64,000 nucleotides of DNA from Allomesorhizobium sp043769475 (GCF_043769475.1 NZ_CP171729.1:5270001-5334000), one strand, 5' to 3'; counted from the first letter of the stretch, positions 33,702 through 42,770 are shown. Notes: a model not told the origin generated them from the sequence alone. Numbers and translations are program-made.

Positions 33702-34637
33702 ATGCCGCTTCGCATCATCTTCATGGGAACGCCGGATTTTTCCGTGCCGACGCTTCGGGCGCTTGCCGAGGCCGGGCACGAGATCGCTGCCGTCTACACC
33801 CAGCCGCCGCGGCCGGCAGGAAGGCGCGGACTCGACCTGACGCCGTCGCCGGTGCAGCGCGAGGCCGAAAGGCTGGGGCTTGTGGTGCGCACGCCGGTTT
33901 CGCTCAAGGGCGAAGCGGAGCAGGCGGAATTTGCCGCGCTCGAGGCGGACGCTGCAGTGGTGGTCGCCTACGGCCTGCTTCTGCCGAAAGCCATTCTGGA
34001 AGGCACGAGGCTCGGCTGCTGGAACGGCCATGCCTCGCTGCTGCCGCGCTGGCGAGGCGCCGCGCCGATCCAGCGCGCCGTCATGGCCGGCGACCGGGAA
34101 ACCGGCATGATGATCATGAAAATGGACGAAGGGCTGGATACCGGCCCGGTTGCGCTGGCCGAACACGCCGCGATCGCATCGGACATGATCGCCGGCGAGT
34201 TGCACGACCGCCTGATGGCGATCGGCGCCGACTTGATGGTCAAGGCTATGTCAGGGTTGGAACGGGGCGAACTGACGCTGCGGCCGCAGGCGGCCGAAGG
34301 CGTGACTTATGCGCGTAAAATCGATAAAGCGGAAACGCGCGTCGATTGGACGCGTGCAAACCGGCAGGTCCACAACCATATTCGCGGCCTCTCGCCCTTT
34401 CCCGGGGCGTGGTGTGAAGCGGAGATCGCCGGCAAGGTTGAGCGGCTGAAACTGCTTCGCTCAACTCTCGCCGATGGGCACGGCGAGCCGGGCGAAATTC
34501 TCGACGACGGGCTTACGGTAGCCTGCGGCGAGGGGGCGATCCGGCTGAGAGAAATTCAACGGGCGGGCGGCAAGCCTGTCTCCGCCGAGCAGTTTCTGCA
34601 CGGCGCAAAAACAAGAAAAGGAATGAAATTGTCATGA
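33702..34637 (+). CDS. fmt: methionyl-tRNA formyltransferase
   Basis: A 311-aa enzyme that formylates Met-tRNA(fMet) with 10-formyl-tetrahydrofolate. It has MPLRIIFMGTPDFSVPTLRAL at the start, and the catalytic region with HASLLPRWRGAAPIQRAVMAGD (read in parts: HASLLPRWRG, then APIQRA). The C-terminal tRNA-binding domain follows. The stop overlaps the next gene's ATG by 4 nt. The partner def lies upstream, so addition and removal of formyl groups are encoded together. Confidence 0.97.
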   Translation: MPLRIIFMGTPDFSVPTLRALAEAGHEIAAVYTQPPRPAGRRGLDLTPSPVQREAERLGLVVRTPVSLKGEAEQAEFAALEADAAVVVAYGLLLPKAILEGTRLGCWNGHASLLPRWRGAAPIQRAVMAGDRETGMMIMKMDEGLDTGPVALAEHAAIASDMIAGELHDRLMAIGADLMVKAMSGLERGELTLRPQAAEGVTYARKIDKAETRVDWTRANRQVHNHIRGLSPFPGAWCEAEIAGKVERLKLLRSTLADGHGEPGEILDDGLTVACGEGAIRLREIQRAGGKPVSAEQFLHGAKTRKGMKLS

Positions 34638-35146
34638 GCATGATGTCGATCAGAACGGCAACGCCGAGGGATCGCGACGCGATCCGCCTCGTCGAGGAGC
34701 ACGCTTTCGGCCAGAAGCTGGAGGCCGGGCTGGTCGACGCTTTGGTCAGCGATGGCGACGCGATCATCGAGCTCGTGGCGGAAGATGACGGCCAGGTCGT
34801 TGGTCATATCCTGTTTTCGCGACTCTTCGTGTCGAAGGGCGGCAAGAATTTTCCCGCCGTCGCGCTGGCGCCGCTTGCCGTCGAACCCGCCTTCCATGGC
34901 GCCGGCATCGGTGGCGCGCTGATCCGCGAGGCGCACCTCAAGCTCAAGGCTGCCGGCGAAAAACTCTCCGTGGTTCTGGGCGATCCCGCCTATTACGGCC
35001 GCTTCGGCTATTCGCATGAGCGCGCCGCGAAGTTCGAAAGCGAGTATCAGGGCGAGGCGCTGCAGGCGCTGGCCTGGGAAGAGGCCGCTCCTGAGACGGG
35101 AAGCCTGGTCTATGCATCGGCCTTCGGGTCTGCTCTTGCCGCTTGA
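34634..35146 (+). CDS. GNAT family N-acetyltransferase (YhbS-like)
   Basis: A 170-aa acetyltransferase. The acetyl-CoA site is VALAPLAVEPAFHGAGIGGALIREA (A-F-H-G-A-G-I-G). The C-terminal part VVLGDPAYYGRFGYSHERA is typical of the YhbS-type GNAT branch. The ATG overlaps the fmt stop and the gene's own stop overlaps the truA start (ATG at 35143), so all are co-translated. The substrate is unknown. Confidence 0.87.
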   Translation: MSMMSIRTATPRDRDAIRLVEEHAFGQKLEAGLVDALVSDGDAIIELVAEDDGQVVGHILFSRLFVSKGGKNFPAVALAPLAVEPAFHGAGIGGALIREAHLKLKAAGEKLSVVLGDPAYYGRFGYSHERAAKFESEYQGEALQALAWEEAAPETGSLVYASAFGSALAA

Positions 35147-35898
35147 TGCCGCGCTACCGCCTCGACATCGAGTATGATGGCAGCACCTATGCCGGGTGGC
35201 AGCGGCAGGACGGGCCGCATTCGGTACAAGCGGCGATCGAGCAGGCGATCAAAAGTTTCTGCGGCGACGAGATAGCGCTGCGCGGCGCCGGCCGTACCGA
35301 CGCCGGCGTTCATGCCACCGGCCAGGTGGCGCATGCCGACCTGACCAAGCAATGGCCGGCCGACACGGTTCGCGACGCCATCAACGCGCATCTGCAGATG
35401 GCCGGCGAAGCCGTGGCGGTGCTGGCGGCGAGACCCGTTCCGGACGATTTCGACGCGCGCTTCTCGGCGACCGGCAGGGAGTATCTCTACCGCATCATTA
35501 ACCGGCGCGCGCCGGCGGCGCTGGAGAAGAACCGGGCGTGGTGGGTGCCGAAGCAGCTTGACGTCGAAGCCATGCAGGAAGCAGCGCTCATGCTGGTCGG
35601 TCGCCACGACTTCACCACGTTCCGCTCCGTGCAGTGCCAGGCGAGCAGCCCGGTGCGGACGCTGGAGCGGCTGGACGTCAGGCGCTCCGGCGAACTGATC
35701 GAGATTCGCGCCGCGGCTCGGTCCTTTCTGCACAACCAGGTGCGCTCCATGGTCGGCTCGCTGAAGCGCGTCGGCGAGGGTGGCTGGACGCCAGGCGATG
35801 TGAAAGCCGCGCTTGAGGCGAAAAATCGCGCGGCGTGCGGGGCGGTGGCTCCGCCGGAAGGGCTTTATTTGACCGGCGTCCGCTATCCGGGAATATAG
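35143..35898 (+). CDS. truA: tRNA pseudouridine(38-40) synthase
   Basis: A 251-aa enzyme that modifies positions 38-40 of the anticodon stem. The start MPRYRLDIEYDGSTYAGWQRQ and the catalytic motif LRGAGRTDAGVHATGQVAH, with the nucleophile Asp, are intact; the C-terminal part has FLHNQVRSMVGSLKRVGEG. Length fits. It ends the def-fmt-GNAT-truA cluster and overlaps the 3' end of the convergent membrane-protein gene by 16 nt. Confidence 0.97.
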   Translation: MMPRYRLDIEYDGSTYAGWQRQDGPHSVQAAIEQAIKSFCGDEIALRGAGRTDAGVHATGQVAHADLTKQWPADTVRDAINAHLQMAGEAVAVLAARPVPDDFDARFSATGREYLYRIINRRAPAALEKNRAWWVPKQLDVEAMQEAALMLVGRHDFTTFRSVQCQASSPVRTLERLDVRRSGELIEIRAAARSFLHNQVRSMVGSLKRVGEGGWTPGDVKAALEAKNRAACGAVAPPEGLYLTGVRYPGI

Positions 35899-36476
35899 AT
35901 TCCAAGCGCCGCCTGCAGTAGGAAGAGCACAGCGAGCGAGGCGATGAACATGCCTGCAAACACTGCCGTGCCGATTGCAGGGCCCCTGCCGATGACGACA
36001 TTGGTCAGCCGCCACGTCAGCACCATGGAAAGGCCGAACAGGCCGATCGACAGCAGCGACGCCAAGTCGGATGAGGACGGCGAAATCAGCCTGAGCAGGG
36101 CGGCTGGCAGCATAAGCCAGATGATCAGCGCCGAGCCCCAGTTGCTGGCGACGACATAGTGGACGAAGCGGGCGCCGATGCCGGCCAAGGGCGCTGCGAG
36201 CGCGAGCGCCGCGAGCGGTAGAACCCAGGCGCTGAGATCGATCGCGGCCAGCCGCAGCAGGACCGAGAGCCGACTGCCGGCTGCCGGTTCCGCGGTGATT
36301 TCGTTGGCCATGCCGATCCAGCCGACAAAAAGCGGCGGCAGGGCGACGACGATGGCGAAGAAGGAGTTCCAGAAACCGTCTGCCGAGATGTCGAGCATGA
36401 GCAGCCCGTCGGGCTTGCCCGTCATCAGCCGCCATGCGCCGGTCAGATATCGCTGGATTTCGGCTGCGCTCGGCAT
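35883..36476 (-). CDS. Hyphomicrobiales-type multispanning membrane protein, function unknown
   Basis: A 197-aa protein with a short amphipathic N-terminus (PSAAEIQRYLTGAWRLMTGKP) and about five transmembrane segments, including FFAIVVALPPLFVGWIGM, LPLAALALAAPLAGIGARF and VFAGMFIASLAVLFLLQAAL. No catalytic motif is seen. It lies just upstream of truA's end (convergent overlap) and 7 nt upstream of the dapE stop, so it is the first gene of, or shares a promoter with, the dapE unit. Function unknown. Confidence 0.65.
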   Translation of the reverse strand: MPSAAEIQRYLTGAWRLMTGKPDGLLMLDISADGFWNSFFAIVVALPPLFVGWIGMANEITAEPAAGSRLSVLLRLAAIDLSAWVLPLAALALAAPLAGIGARFVHYVVASNWGSALIIWLMLPAALLRLISPSSSDLASLLSIGLFGLSMVLTWRLTNVVIGRGPAIGTAVFAGMFIASLAVLFLLQAALGIYIPG

Positions 36477-36483
36477 TTCGCGC

Positions 36484-37671
36484 TCAGCCGAACCAGTCTT
36501 TGATGAAGCGGGAATAGATCTGCGTCAGCGTTTCGAGGTCGGTGACCGCGACGCGCTCGTCGACCATGTGCATGGTCTTGCCTACCAGGCCGAACTCGAC
36601 GACCGGGCAGAAATCCTTGATGAAGCGCGCGTCGGACGTGCCGCCCGAGGTGGAAAGCGCCGGCGTTCTGCCCGTCACGGCCCTTACCGATCCGCTCAGC
36701 GTCTCGATCAGCTTGTCGTCGCGGGTGAGAAAGACGTGGCTCGGACGGTCGCGCCAGGCGAGATCGTACTCGATCGGCTCGCGTCGGCCCTTGCGGTACT
36801 TTTTGCGGCGGCTGGCTGTATCGAGCCGGTTGTGGATCTCGGCCTGGACGGTCTCGGCGGTCCACGTGTCATTGAAGCGGATATTGAACGTTGCGGTCGC
36901 CTTGGCCGGGATGACGTTCACGGCCGGGTTCCCGACATCGATCGAGGTGATTTCGAGGTTGGTCGGCTGGAAATCGGCGGTGCCGGCATCGAAAGGCGGC
37001 TCAATCAGCGCATCGACCAGCGTCATCAGCCCGCGCACCGGGTTGTCGGCCAGATGCGGATAGGCGACGTGACCCTGCCGGCCGTGCACCGTGACCGAGC
37101 CCGACAGCGATCCGCGGCGGCCGATCTTGATCATGTCGCCGAGCGCGTCCGGATTGGTAGGCTCGCCGACGATCGCGGCGTCCCACTTCTCGCCCCGAGA
37201 GGCAGCCCAGTCGAGCAGCTTCACAGTGCCGTTGATCGCCGGGCCTTCCTCGTCGCCGGTGATCAGCAGCGACACGGAGCCCTTTGGGTTGCCATGCTTT
37301 TCGATGTGCCGCGCAAGGGCGGCGACAAAGCAGGCGATGCCGCCCTTCATGTCCACCGCGCCGCGGCCATACATCTCGCCATTGCGGATTTCGCCGGAAA
37401 AAGGCGGCTGCGTCCACGCCGAATCGTCGCCGGCCGGCACGACGTCGGTGTGCCCGGCAAACATCAGATGCGGACCATTGCCGGACAGCCTGGCGTAAAG
37501 GTTCTCGATATCCGGCGTGCCGCTTTCGGAAAAGCTCGGCCGCTCGACCGAAAAGCCGAGCGGTCTCAGCATGGCGGCAAGGACGGAGAGCGCGCCGCCC
37601 TCGGCCGGCGTGACCGACGGGCAGCGGATCAGGGTTGCGAGATTTTCGGCGGGATCGTCCGGCAGTTTCAT
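36484..37671 (-). CDS. dapE: succinyl-diaminopimelate desuccinylase
   Basis: A 395-aa M20 peptidase-family enzyme of lysine and meso-diaminopimelate synthesis; it removes succinate from N-succinyl-LL-diaminopimelate. The zinc ligands are in MFAGHTDVVPAGD, GRGAVDMKGGIACF, LLITGDEEGPAINGT and the C-terminal TSGGTSDARF. The ATG at 37671 (MKLPDDPAENLATLIRCPSVTP) is right for the family; the frame stays open to 37857. dapD, which acts two steps earlier, is 2.3 kb downstream (window right) on the same strand. Confidence 0.95.
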   Translation of the reverse strand: MKLPDDPAENLATLIRCPSVTPAEGGALSVLAAMLRPLGFSVERPSFSESGTPDIENLYARLSGNGPHLMFAGHTDVVPAGDDSAWTQPPFSGEIRNGEMYGRGAVDMKGGIACFVAALARHIEKHGNPKGSVSLLITGDEEGPAINGTVKLLDWAASRGEKWDAAIVGEPTNPDALGDMIKIGRRGSLSGSVTVHGRQGHVAYPHLADNPVRGLMTLVDALIEPPFDAGTADFQPTNLEITSIDVGNPAVNVIPAKATATFNIRFNDTWTAETVQAEIHNRLDTASRRKKYRKGRREPIEYDLAWRDRPSHVFLTRDDKLIETLSGSVRAVTGRTPALSTSGGTSDARFIKDFCPVVEFGLVGKTMHMVDERVAVTDLETLTQIYSRFIKDWFG

Positions 37672-37703
37672 GACAAGCGGGATACTGCAAACTTCCGCCC
37701 CTG

Positions 37704-38393
37704 TCACGCGGCGGCGGCTGGGCCAGCAGCGCGTCCTTGCGGCATGAGCGAGAAGACGGCGCTTGGCTTTGCTGCAGCATTGCCAGCCTCGCCGAATTCC
37801 AACACCGGATATTCGGCAATCAGCTGAAGCCGCGAGCGGGGCAGAAAGGCCCGCCACGGATCGCCGATCAGCACGTCGATGCCCGCTTCCAGGCAGCGAT
37901 CGAGAAAAGCCGTGACGCGTTCGGCGAGATCGCGTGCGTAGAAAAGATCGCCGACGGCGACAACGTCCACGGGAGGCGGCGGACCGGCGGTCAGATCGTT
38001 AAGGACCGTCGAGATAGTCACGCCGTTTGCAGCGGCGTTCAGTTCGATTGCTGCCACCGCGTAGCGATCCGTTTCCGCCGCGATCACCTCGCTCGCGCCG
38101 GCCTTTGCCGCGGCGATGCCTACGATACCGGAACCGGCGCCAAGGTCGAGCACGCGTCGGCCTGCCACAATTTCCGGCCGATCGAGAATGTGCCGCGCGA
38201 GCGCCAGTCCACCGCCCCAGTAATAAGCCCAGTAGGGCGAGCCGAAACCATGCTCATCCAGTTCGGCAAGACGGCGCAGACCGCTCGCCGGACCAGCCTT
38301 GTGGAGACGGATTTCGGGGACGGCCGGAACCGGGGCGATCGGCAGGTTCGCCCGGATGAATTGCTCAAGATCCAGATCAAGGCCGCGCACCAT
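37704..38393 (-). CDS. class I SAM-dependent methyltransferase (ETFB lysine methyltransferase-like)
   Basis: A 229-aa protein with the SAM-binding loop RVLDLGAGSGIVGIAAAKAGAS and the acidic AAETDRYA at the end of strand 2. The pattern SPYWAYYWGGGLALARHILD upstream of the loop is that of the bacterial homologues of METTL20/EtfB lysine methyltransferase. It may therefore trimethylate lysine in the electron-transfer flavoprotein beta subunit; no etfB is in the window. The start overlaps the stop of the next gene by 1 nt (TGATG). Confidence 0.8.
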   Translation of the reverse strand: MVRGLDLDLEQFIRANLPIAPVPAVPEIRLHKAGPASGLRRLAELDEHGFGSPYWAYYWGGGLALARHILDRPEIVAGRRVLDLGAGSGIVGIAAAKAGASEVIAAETDRYAVAAIELNAAANGVTISTVLNDLTAGPPPPVDVVAVGDLFYARDLAERVTAFLDRCLEAGIDVLIGDPWRAFLPRSRLQLIAEYPVLEFGEAGNAAAKPSAVFSLMPQGRAAGPAAAA

Positions 38394-39103
38394 CAGCCCC
38401 TCGTGCGGCCGCCGGATTGCTCGATCATCATGATCTTCTGCCAGATCTTGCGCGACAGGTTGGAGCCGAGGCTTTCAACGTCGTTGACGGCGTCGACGAC
38501 CACCTCGTCATTCACTGATTGGGCAAAAAGCGCGGCGAGCTTTCCCGAGATCGAAAGCATTTCGGAGCAGTAATCGAGATAGCGGGCAAGATCGGCGGCG
38601 TCGAGTTCACGCACCGGCGAGTGCTCGGTCGGCGTGAAGCCGGCCGACAGCGTGGCCGGATCCTTGGTCAATTGATGCATGTCGATGACGTGGATGAGCG
38701 AACGCAGCCCGTGCAGTTCGCGAAACACCCGCTTGCGCTTGATGCGCTCCTCTGCCCGCACCAAGGCCAGAAAGCCGAGGCCCGCGAGCAGCAGTGTGTT
38801 GAGCGAAGCCTCGATGCCCTGCACGAAGTCGAATGCGCCGGTGGAGATGCGGTCGAAGGACAGGAAGGTCCCGACAAACAGGAAGACGGAAGCGCCAACG
38901 GCGATAGCCAGGCCGATCAGGATGCGGACCCACCAGATCGGCCGCTCCAGTTCCTTGGCTGCCTTGGCCAGGTCGCGGGACAAGTGAACCAGCCCGGCCG
39001 AAACCTTGCGCAAGCCTGAATTGGGGAAGCGGTCGGCGATGCGCTCCTCCAGCCGCTCGGCTGTTTCTATGATGAGCACCGGGTCTAGTGTGCGGTAGGA
39101 CAT
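38393..39103 (-). CDS. membrane protein of unknown function
   Basis: A 236-aa protein with two transmembrane helices near residues 58-80 (IWWVRILIGLAIAVGASVFLFVG, in parts) and 100-120 (NTLLLAGLGFLALV). The rest is soluble, with a helical N-terminus and the central stretch FRELHGLRSLIHVIDMHQLTK. The ATG at 39103 has GGACGGAC upstream but no ideal ribosome-binding site. It sits in a run of minus-strand genes between dapE and dapD. Function unknown; it looks conserved in this family of bacteria. Confidence 0.6.
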   Translation of the reverse strand: MSYRTLDPVLIIETAERLEERIADRFPNSGLRKVSAGLVHLSRDLAKAAKELERPIWWVRILIGLAIAVGASVFLFVGTFLSFDRISTGAFDFVQGIEASLNTLLLAGLGFLALVRAEERIKRKRVFRELHGLRSLIHVIDMHQLTKDPATLSAGFTPTEHSPVRELDAADLARYLDYCSEMLSISGKLAALFAQSVNDEVVVDAVNDVESLGSNLSRKIWQKIMMIEQSGGRTRG

Positions 39104-39125
39104 GTTTCGTCCGTCCTGAACTAGC

Positions 39126-39497
39126 TTATTTCGGCTGGTTGGTCGCCGCGCCGTAGCGGTTCGGGCCGGGCGTTCCGGGAAAGATGCACAGCACCAGGAA
39201 GGCAATGATGGATATGACCGGTATGAACAGCGAAGCGGCGATGATGCCCGGCCTGTCGATATCGTGCAGGCGCTTGACGCCGAGCGCGACGTTCGACCAG
39301 ATCGAGACCAGCACCACCGCCCAGAACGCCATCGCCCAGAGCTGCCCTTCGGTGCTGCCCTGCGGAACCAGCGTGAACCGGTAGAGCAGGAAAGCCTGGA
39401 CGATCGCCAGAAGCATTCCCGCAAGAAAATAGGCCGCGCGGCTGACGCGGCCCGAGAAGCGGAAGAAAAGCCAGAAAAGCTGATCGCGGTCAGGCAA
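39126..39497 (-). CDS. DUF805 family membrane protein
   Basis: A 123-aa protein with four helices and the family pattern FSGRVSRAAYFLAGMLLA near the start and GVKRLHDIDRPG in the middle, the hallmark R-L-H-D-x-x-R-x-G of DUF805. Family members are small inner-membrane proteins of unknown function. Its start overlaps the end of the second DUF805 gene by 8 nt, so the two are co-translated and may form a heteromer. Confidence 0.85.
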   Translation of the reverse strand: MPDRDQLFWLFFRFSGRVSRAAYFLAGMLLAIVQAFLLYRFTLVPQGSTEGQLWAMAFWAVVLVSIWSNVALGVKRLHDIDRPGIIAASLFIPVISIIAFLVLCIFPGTPGPNRYGAATNQPK

Positions 39498-39852
39498 GTG
39501 GGTCCGGTCCGTACTGGTTGGCGCCTCTGTTGCCTTCGAGCATGCCGAGCTCGACGAGTATCCAGATGGCGCCGATGAAGGGCACGATGGCTATGAGCGA
39601 CCACCAGCCCGATTTGTCGCGGTCATGCCAGCGTTTGGCGTAGACCGCCAGCGCCAAATAGATGGACGCCAGCGACGCGAGAATGCTGACGATGCCCATC
39701 TGGGCGCCGCCGCCGACATCGATCGACGAACCGATTATGATATCGATCACGGTAGCCACGATGCCGAGCAAGACCAGCACGCCGATCCCGGCCCAGAATT
39801 TGGCCCGGTTGATGCGGCCGTCAAAGCTGGTGAGAAGCCATTTCCAGTCCAT
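39490..39852 (-). CDS. DUF805 family membrane protein
   Basis: A 120-aa protein, MDWKWLLTSFDGRINRAKFW, with the DUF805 pattern AVYAKRWHDRDKSGWWSL and about four helices. It is a diverged tandem copy of the gene at 39126, with the same layout but a different central motif (W-H-D-R-D-K-S-G-W-W). It lies 73 nt after the dapD stop on the same strand. Function unknown. Confidence 0.88.
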   Translation of the reverse strand: MDWKWLLTSFDGRINRAKFWAGIGVLVLLGIVATVIDIIIGSSIDVGGGAQMGIVSILASLASIYLALAVYAKRWHDRDKSGWWSLIAIVPFIGAIWILVELGMLEGNRGANQYGPDPLA

Positions 39853-39926
39853 GTCACCCCTCCTGATGTGGTTTGGAACGCGCTGGACTTCGCGCCCGCG
39901 GAGGTTGCTTCGGTTTCAGGGAAAGA

Positions 39927-40781
39927 TCAATCTCTCAAAAGCTCGTTGATCGAGGTCTTGGAGCGGGTCTGGGCGTCGACGCGCTTGACGATGACGGCGC
40001 AGTACAGGCTCGGGCCGGGCTGACCGTTGGGGAAGGGTTTTCCCGGCAGCGCGCCGGCCACGACCACCGAATTTGCCGGAACCTCGCCATAGCTGATCTC
40101 GCCCGTAGCGCGGTCGACGATCTTGGTCGACTTGCCGATGAACACGCCCATGCCGAGCACCGAGCCCTCGCGCACGATGCAGCCCTCGACGACCTCCGAG
40201 CGCGCGCCGATGAAGCAATTGTCCTCGATGATGGTCGGCCCGGCCTGCATGGGCTCCAGCACGCCGCCAATGCCGACGCCGCCCGACAGGTGCACGTTCT
40301 TGCCGATCTGGGCGCAGGAGCCGACCGAGGCCCACGTATCGACCATGGTGCCCGTATCCACATAGGCGCCGAGATTGACGAAGGACGGCATCAGCACCGC
40401 ACCGGGCGCGATGTAGGCCGAACGGCGCACTACAGCCGAGGGCACGGCGCGGAAGCCGGCTTTCTCGAAATCGACCGCGCCCCAGCCGGAGAATTTCGAC
40501 GGCACCTTGTCCCACCAGACCGCGTCGCCCGGACCGCCCTTGACGATCTCCATCGGGTTGATGCGGAAGGACAGGAGCACCGCCTTCTTCAGCCATTGAT
40601 TGACCCGCCATTCGCCGTCCGGCTGGCGCTCGGCAACGCGTACCTGGCCGCGGTCGAGCAGGTCGAGCGAGGTCTCGATGGCCTCACGGATTTCACCGCG
40701 CGTTCCCGTCGAAATGGCCTCGCGCTCGTCGAATGCCTTTTCGATGATCTTTTCGAGGCTGGCCAGATCGGGCTTGGACAT
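39927..40781 (-). CDS. dapD: 2,3,4,5-tetrahydropyridine-2,6-dicarboxylate N-succinyltransferase
   Basis: A 284-aa acyltransferase that makes N-succinyl-L-2-amino-6-ketopimelate from tetrahydrodipicolinate and succinyl-CoA. The left-handed beta-helix of hexapeptide repeats runs from about residue 105 (VVRRSAYIAPGAVLMPSFVNLGAYVDTGTMVDTWASVGSCAQIGKNVHLSGGVGIGG, seen in pieces such as GAVLMPSFVNLGAYVD). The N-terminal helical domain and C-terminal strand are present. Length fits DapD (about 274-285 aa). Lysine and cell-wall DAP pathway, with dapE nearby. Confidence 0.96.
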   Translation of the reverse strand: MSKPDLASLEKIIEKAFDEREAISTGTRGEIREAIETSLDLLDRGQVRVAERQPDGEWRVNQWLKKAVLLSFRINPMEIVKGGPGDAVWWDKVPSKFSGWGAVDFEKAGFRAVPSAVVRRSAYIAPGAVLMPSFVNLGAYVDTGTMVDTWASVGSCAQIGKNVHLSGGVGIGGVLEPMQAGPTIIEDNCFIGARSEVVEGCIVREGSVLGMGVFIGKSTKIVDRATGEISYGEVPANSVVVAGALPGKPFPNGQPGPSLYCAVIVKRVDAQTRSKTSINELLRD

Positions 40782-40928
40782 GAAATGCTCCGCTACACGT
40801 GCTGTTAAGGGCGCTGTCGTTAACGTGGTTTAAAATCGCGCGGACCCTATGTCAGAGGGATGTATCGGGTCAATCACGCCCAGCGTCACGGGACGGCGCA
40901 GGCGGGCAGAATGTGGACGGGGAAGCAT

Positions 40929-41768
40929 ATGAATCCGACGGAAAAGGCGGGATGGACGCCGCTGCCGCACGCGGACGAGGATCTGGAGCGCTCTCGGAGC
41001 GTGCCGGACACGCCGCAGACCCGCGCCGCGACCTACCGGTTGGCCTGGAATGACGAGGAGTTCATGACTAGGCGCGAATTGCGCCCGGTCAGGCTGCAAC
41101 TCGAACTGCTGAAACCCGAAATGATACTCGCCGAGCGCGGCATCCTCTCCACCGTGATCCTTTTCGGCGGCGCGCGCATTCCCGAGCCGGGCGGCGAGGC
41201 CTGGGCGGCCAAGGACGAGAGGCAGAAGCGCAACCTGGAAAAGAACAGCGTCTATTACGAGGAGGCGCGCAAATTTGCGCGGCTGTGCTCGCAGCATTCG
41301 GCGCTGTCCTACTATCGCGAATTCGTCGTGGTGACGGGCGGCGGGCCGGGCGTGATGGAGGCAGGCAACCGCGGCGCCGACGATGTCGGCGCCCCATCGA
41401 TCGGGCTCAACATCGTCTTGCCGCACGAGCAGGCGCCCAACGCCTATGTGACGCCGGAGCTTTGCTTTAACTTCCACTATTTCGCGATCCGCAAGATGCA
41501 CTTCGTCATGCGCGCCAAAGCCGTCGCGGTGTTTCCGGGCGGCTTCGGCACCATGGACGAGTTCTTCGAGACGCTGACTCTCATCCAGACCGGCCGCATG
41601 GAGCGAGTGCCGGTGATCCTGTTCGGCAAGGCGTTCTGGCAGCGCGCCATCGACCTCGATTTCCTGGCCGAGCAGGGCACGATCACGCCCGGCGACCAGG
41701 ACATCATCGACTTCGTCGATACGGCCGACGAGGCCTGGCAGATCATCGGCAAGTTTTATGAACTCTAG
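40929..41768 (+). CDS. LOG family protein (TIGR00730, Rossmann fold)
   Basis: A 279-aa protein of the LONELY GUY family, which hydrolyses nucleoside monophosphates such as cytokinin ribotides. The family motif PGGFGTMDEFFETLTLIQTG (P-G-G-x-G-T-x-x-E) and the earlier VVVTGGGPGVMEAGNRGADD are intact. Members of this long form are often annotated as lysine decarboxylase, which is a misnomer. ATG 40929 (MNPTEKAGWTPLPH) follows GGGGAAG; an earlier ATG at 40860 is unlikely. An IS element begins 18 nt after its stop. Confidence 0.85.
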   Translation: MNPTEKAGWTPLPHADEDLERSRSVPDTPQTRAATYRLAWNDEEFMTRRELRPVRLQLELLKPEMILAERGILSTVILFGGARIPEPGGEAWAAKDERQKRNLEKNSVYYEEARKFARLCSQHSALSYYREFVVVTGGGPGVMEAGNRGADDVGAPSIGLNIVLPHEQAPNAYVTPELCFNFHYFAIRKMHFVMRAKAVAVFPGGFGTMDEFFETLTLIQTGRMERVPVILFGKAFWQRAIDLDFLAEQGTITPGDQDIIDFVDTADEAWQIIGKFYEL

Positions 41769-41786
41769 GCATGATCCCAAGCCTTA

Positions 41787-42719
41787 GTGTCCGTTCCAAA
41801 AAGAGTTGAGTGATTTCAGCAGGTTGTGATTCCGTCGGATTTGCGAGATTCTGATGGAGATCACGATGGCCTGGACTGAAATCACCCGTGCGCATTATGA
41901 GCGGCGTTGCGCCCGTTACGCAAGCGATCTGACCGATGCGGAGTGGGCGCTGATTGCGCCGATGATGCCGTCGGCGAACCGCATCGGCCGGCCGCGCAAG
42001 ACGGACCTGCGCGAGGTCGTGAACGCACTTCTTTACCTCGCCTCGTCGGGCGGCGCGTGGCGATTGCTGCCGAAAGACTTCCCACCCTTTTCAACGGTGC
42101 AGAAGTACTTCTATCGCTGGCGTGAGGAGGGCCTGTTGCGGACCATCAGCAACAGCCTCGTCATGGCGGCGCGCGAGGCCGAGGGTCGGGAAGCGAGTCC
42201 GACGGCGGGCGTGATCGACAGCCAATCGGTCAAGACCACGGAAAGCGGCGGAATTCGGGGCTTCGACGCAGGAAAGAAGATCAACGGGCGCAAGCGTCAC
42301 ATCGTTGTCGACACCATCGGGCTGATGGTCGGTCTCGTCGTCCATGCCGCCGATATCCAGGACCGGGACGGCGCACCGGCTGCCCTCAAGACCATTCTCG
42401 AACGCTGGCCGTGGCTGCGACACGTCTTCGCCGACGGCGGCTATGCCGGGCCGAAGCTTAAGGGCGCGATGCAAAAGATCGGCACGTTCACCCTGGAGAT
42501 CGTCAAGCGGACGGACAAAGCCAAAGGCTTCGAGGTCCTGCCGCGCCGCTGGGTCGTGGAGCGCACATTCGCATGGCTGGGGCGATGCCGCAGGCTGGCT
42601 AAGGACTGGGAGAAATCCATCGCCTCCGCAGAAGCCTGGTTATACGTCGCCCACATTCGCCTGCTCACACGCAGGCTCGCAAGAGCTTGATATCAAAACA
42701 TCCTTTTTGATTCAGGCTC
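41787..42719 (+). mobile_element. IS5-family insertion sequence
   Basis: A 933-nt element containing one transposase gene. The ends read GTGTCCGTTCCAAAAAGAGTTG (left) and, on the opposite strand, GAGCCTGAATCAAAAAGGATG (right); about 14 of 22 bases match, including CAAAAAG. The direct target repeat is TA at 41785-41786 and 42720-42721. Exact ends are uncertain because the inverted repeats are imperfect. It was inserted just downstream of the LOG gene, at the left border of the AT-rich patch. Confidence 0.75.
41866..42690 (+). CDS. IS5-family DDE transposase
   Basis: A 274-aa transposase. It begins MAWTEITRAHYERRCARY, with a helix-turn-helix like region DLTDAEWALIAPMMPSANRIGRPRKTD (in parts). 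The catalytic acids are present: Asp in GVIDSQSVKTTESGG, Asp in VFADGGYAGPKLK and Glu in VVERTFAWLGRCRRL. The protein is intact, so the element may still be active. ATG 41866 has GGAG 6 nt upstream; ATG 41854 in the same frame would add four residues. Confidence 0.93.
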   Translation: MAWTEITRAHYERRCARYASDLTDAEWALIAPMMPSANRIGRPRKTDLREVVNALLYLASSGGAWRLLPKDFPPFSTVQKYFYRWREEGLLRTISNSLVMAAREAEGREASPTAGVIDSQSVKTTESGGIRGFDAGKKINGRKRHIVVDTIGLMVGLVVHAADIQDRDGAPAALKTILERWPWLRHVFADGGYAGPKLKGAMQKIGTFTLEIVKRTDKAKGFEVLPRRWVVERTFAWLGRCRRLAKDWEKSIASAEAWLYVAHIRLLTRRLARA

Positions 42720-42770
42720 TAAGGTCCGCCAAGGACTTCTAACCGACAGTTAGCCTCGCTCCAAAGAGCG

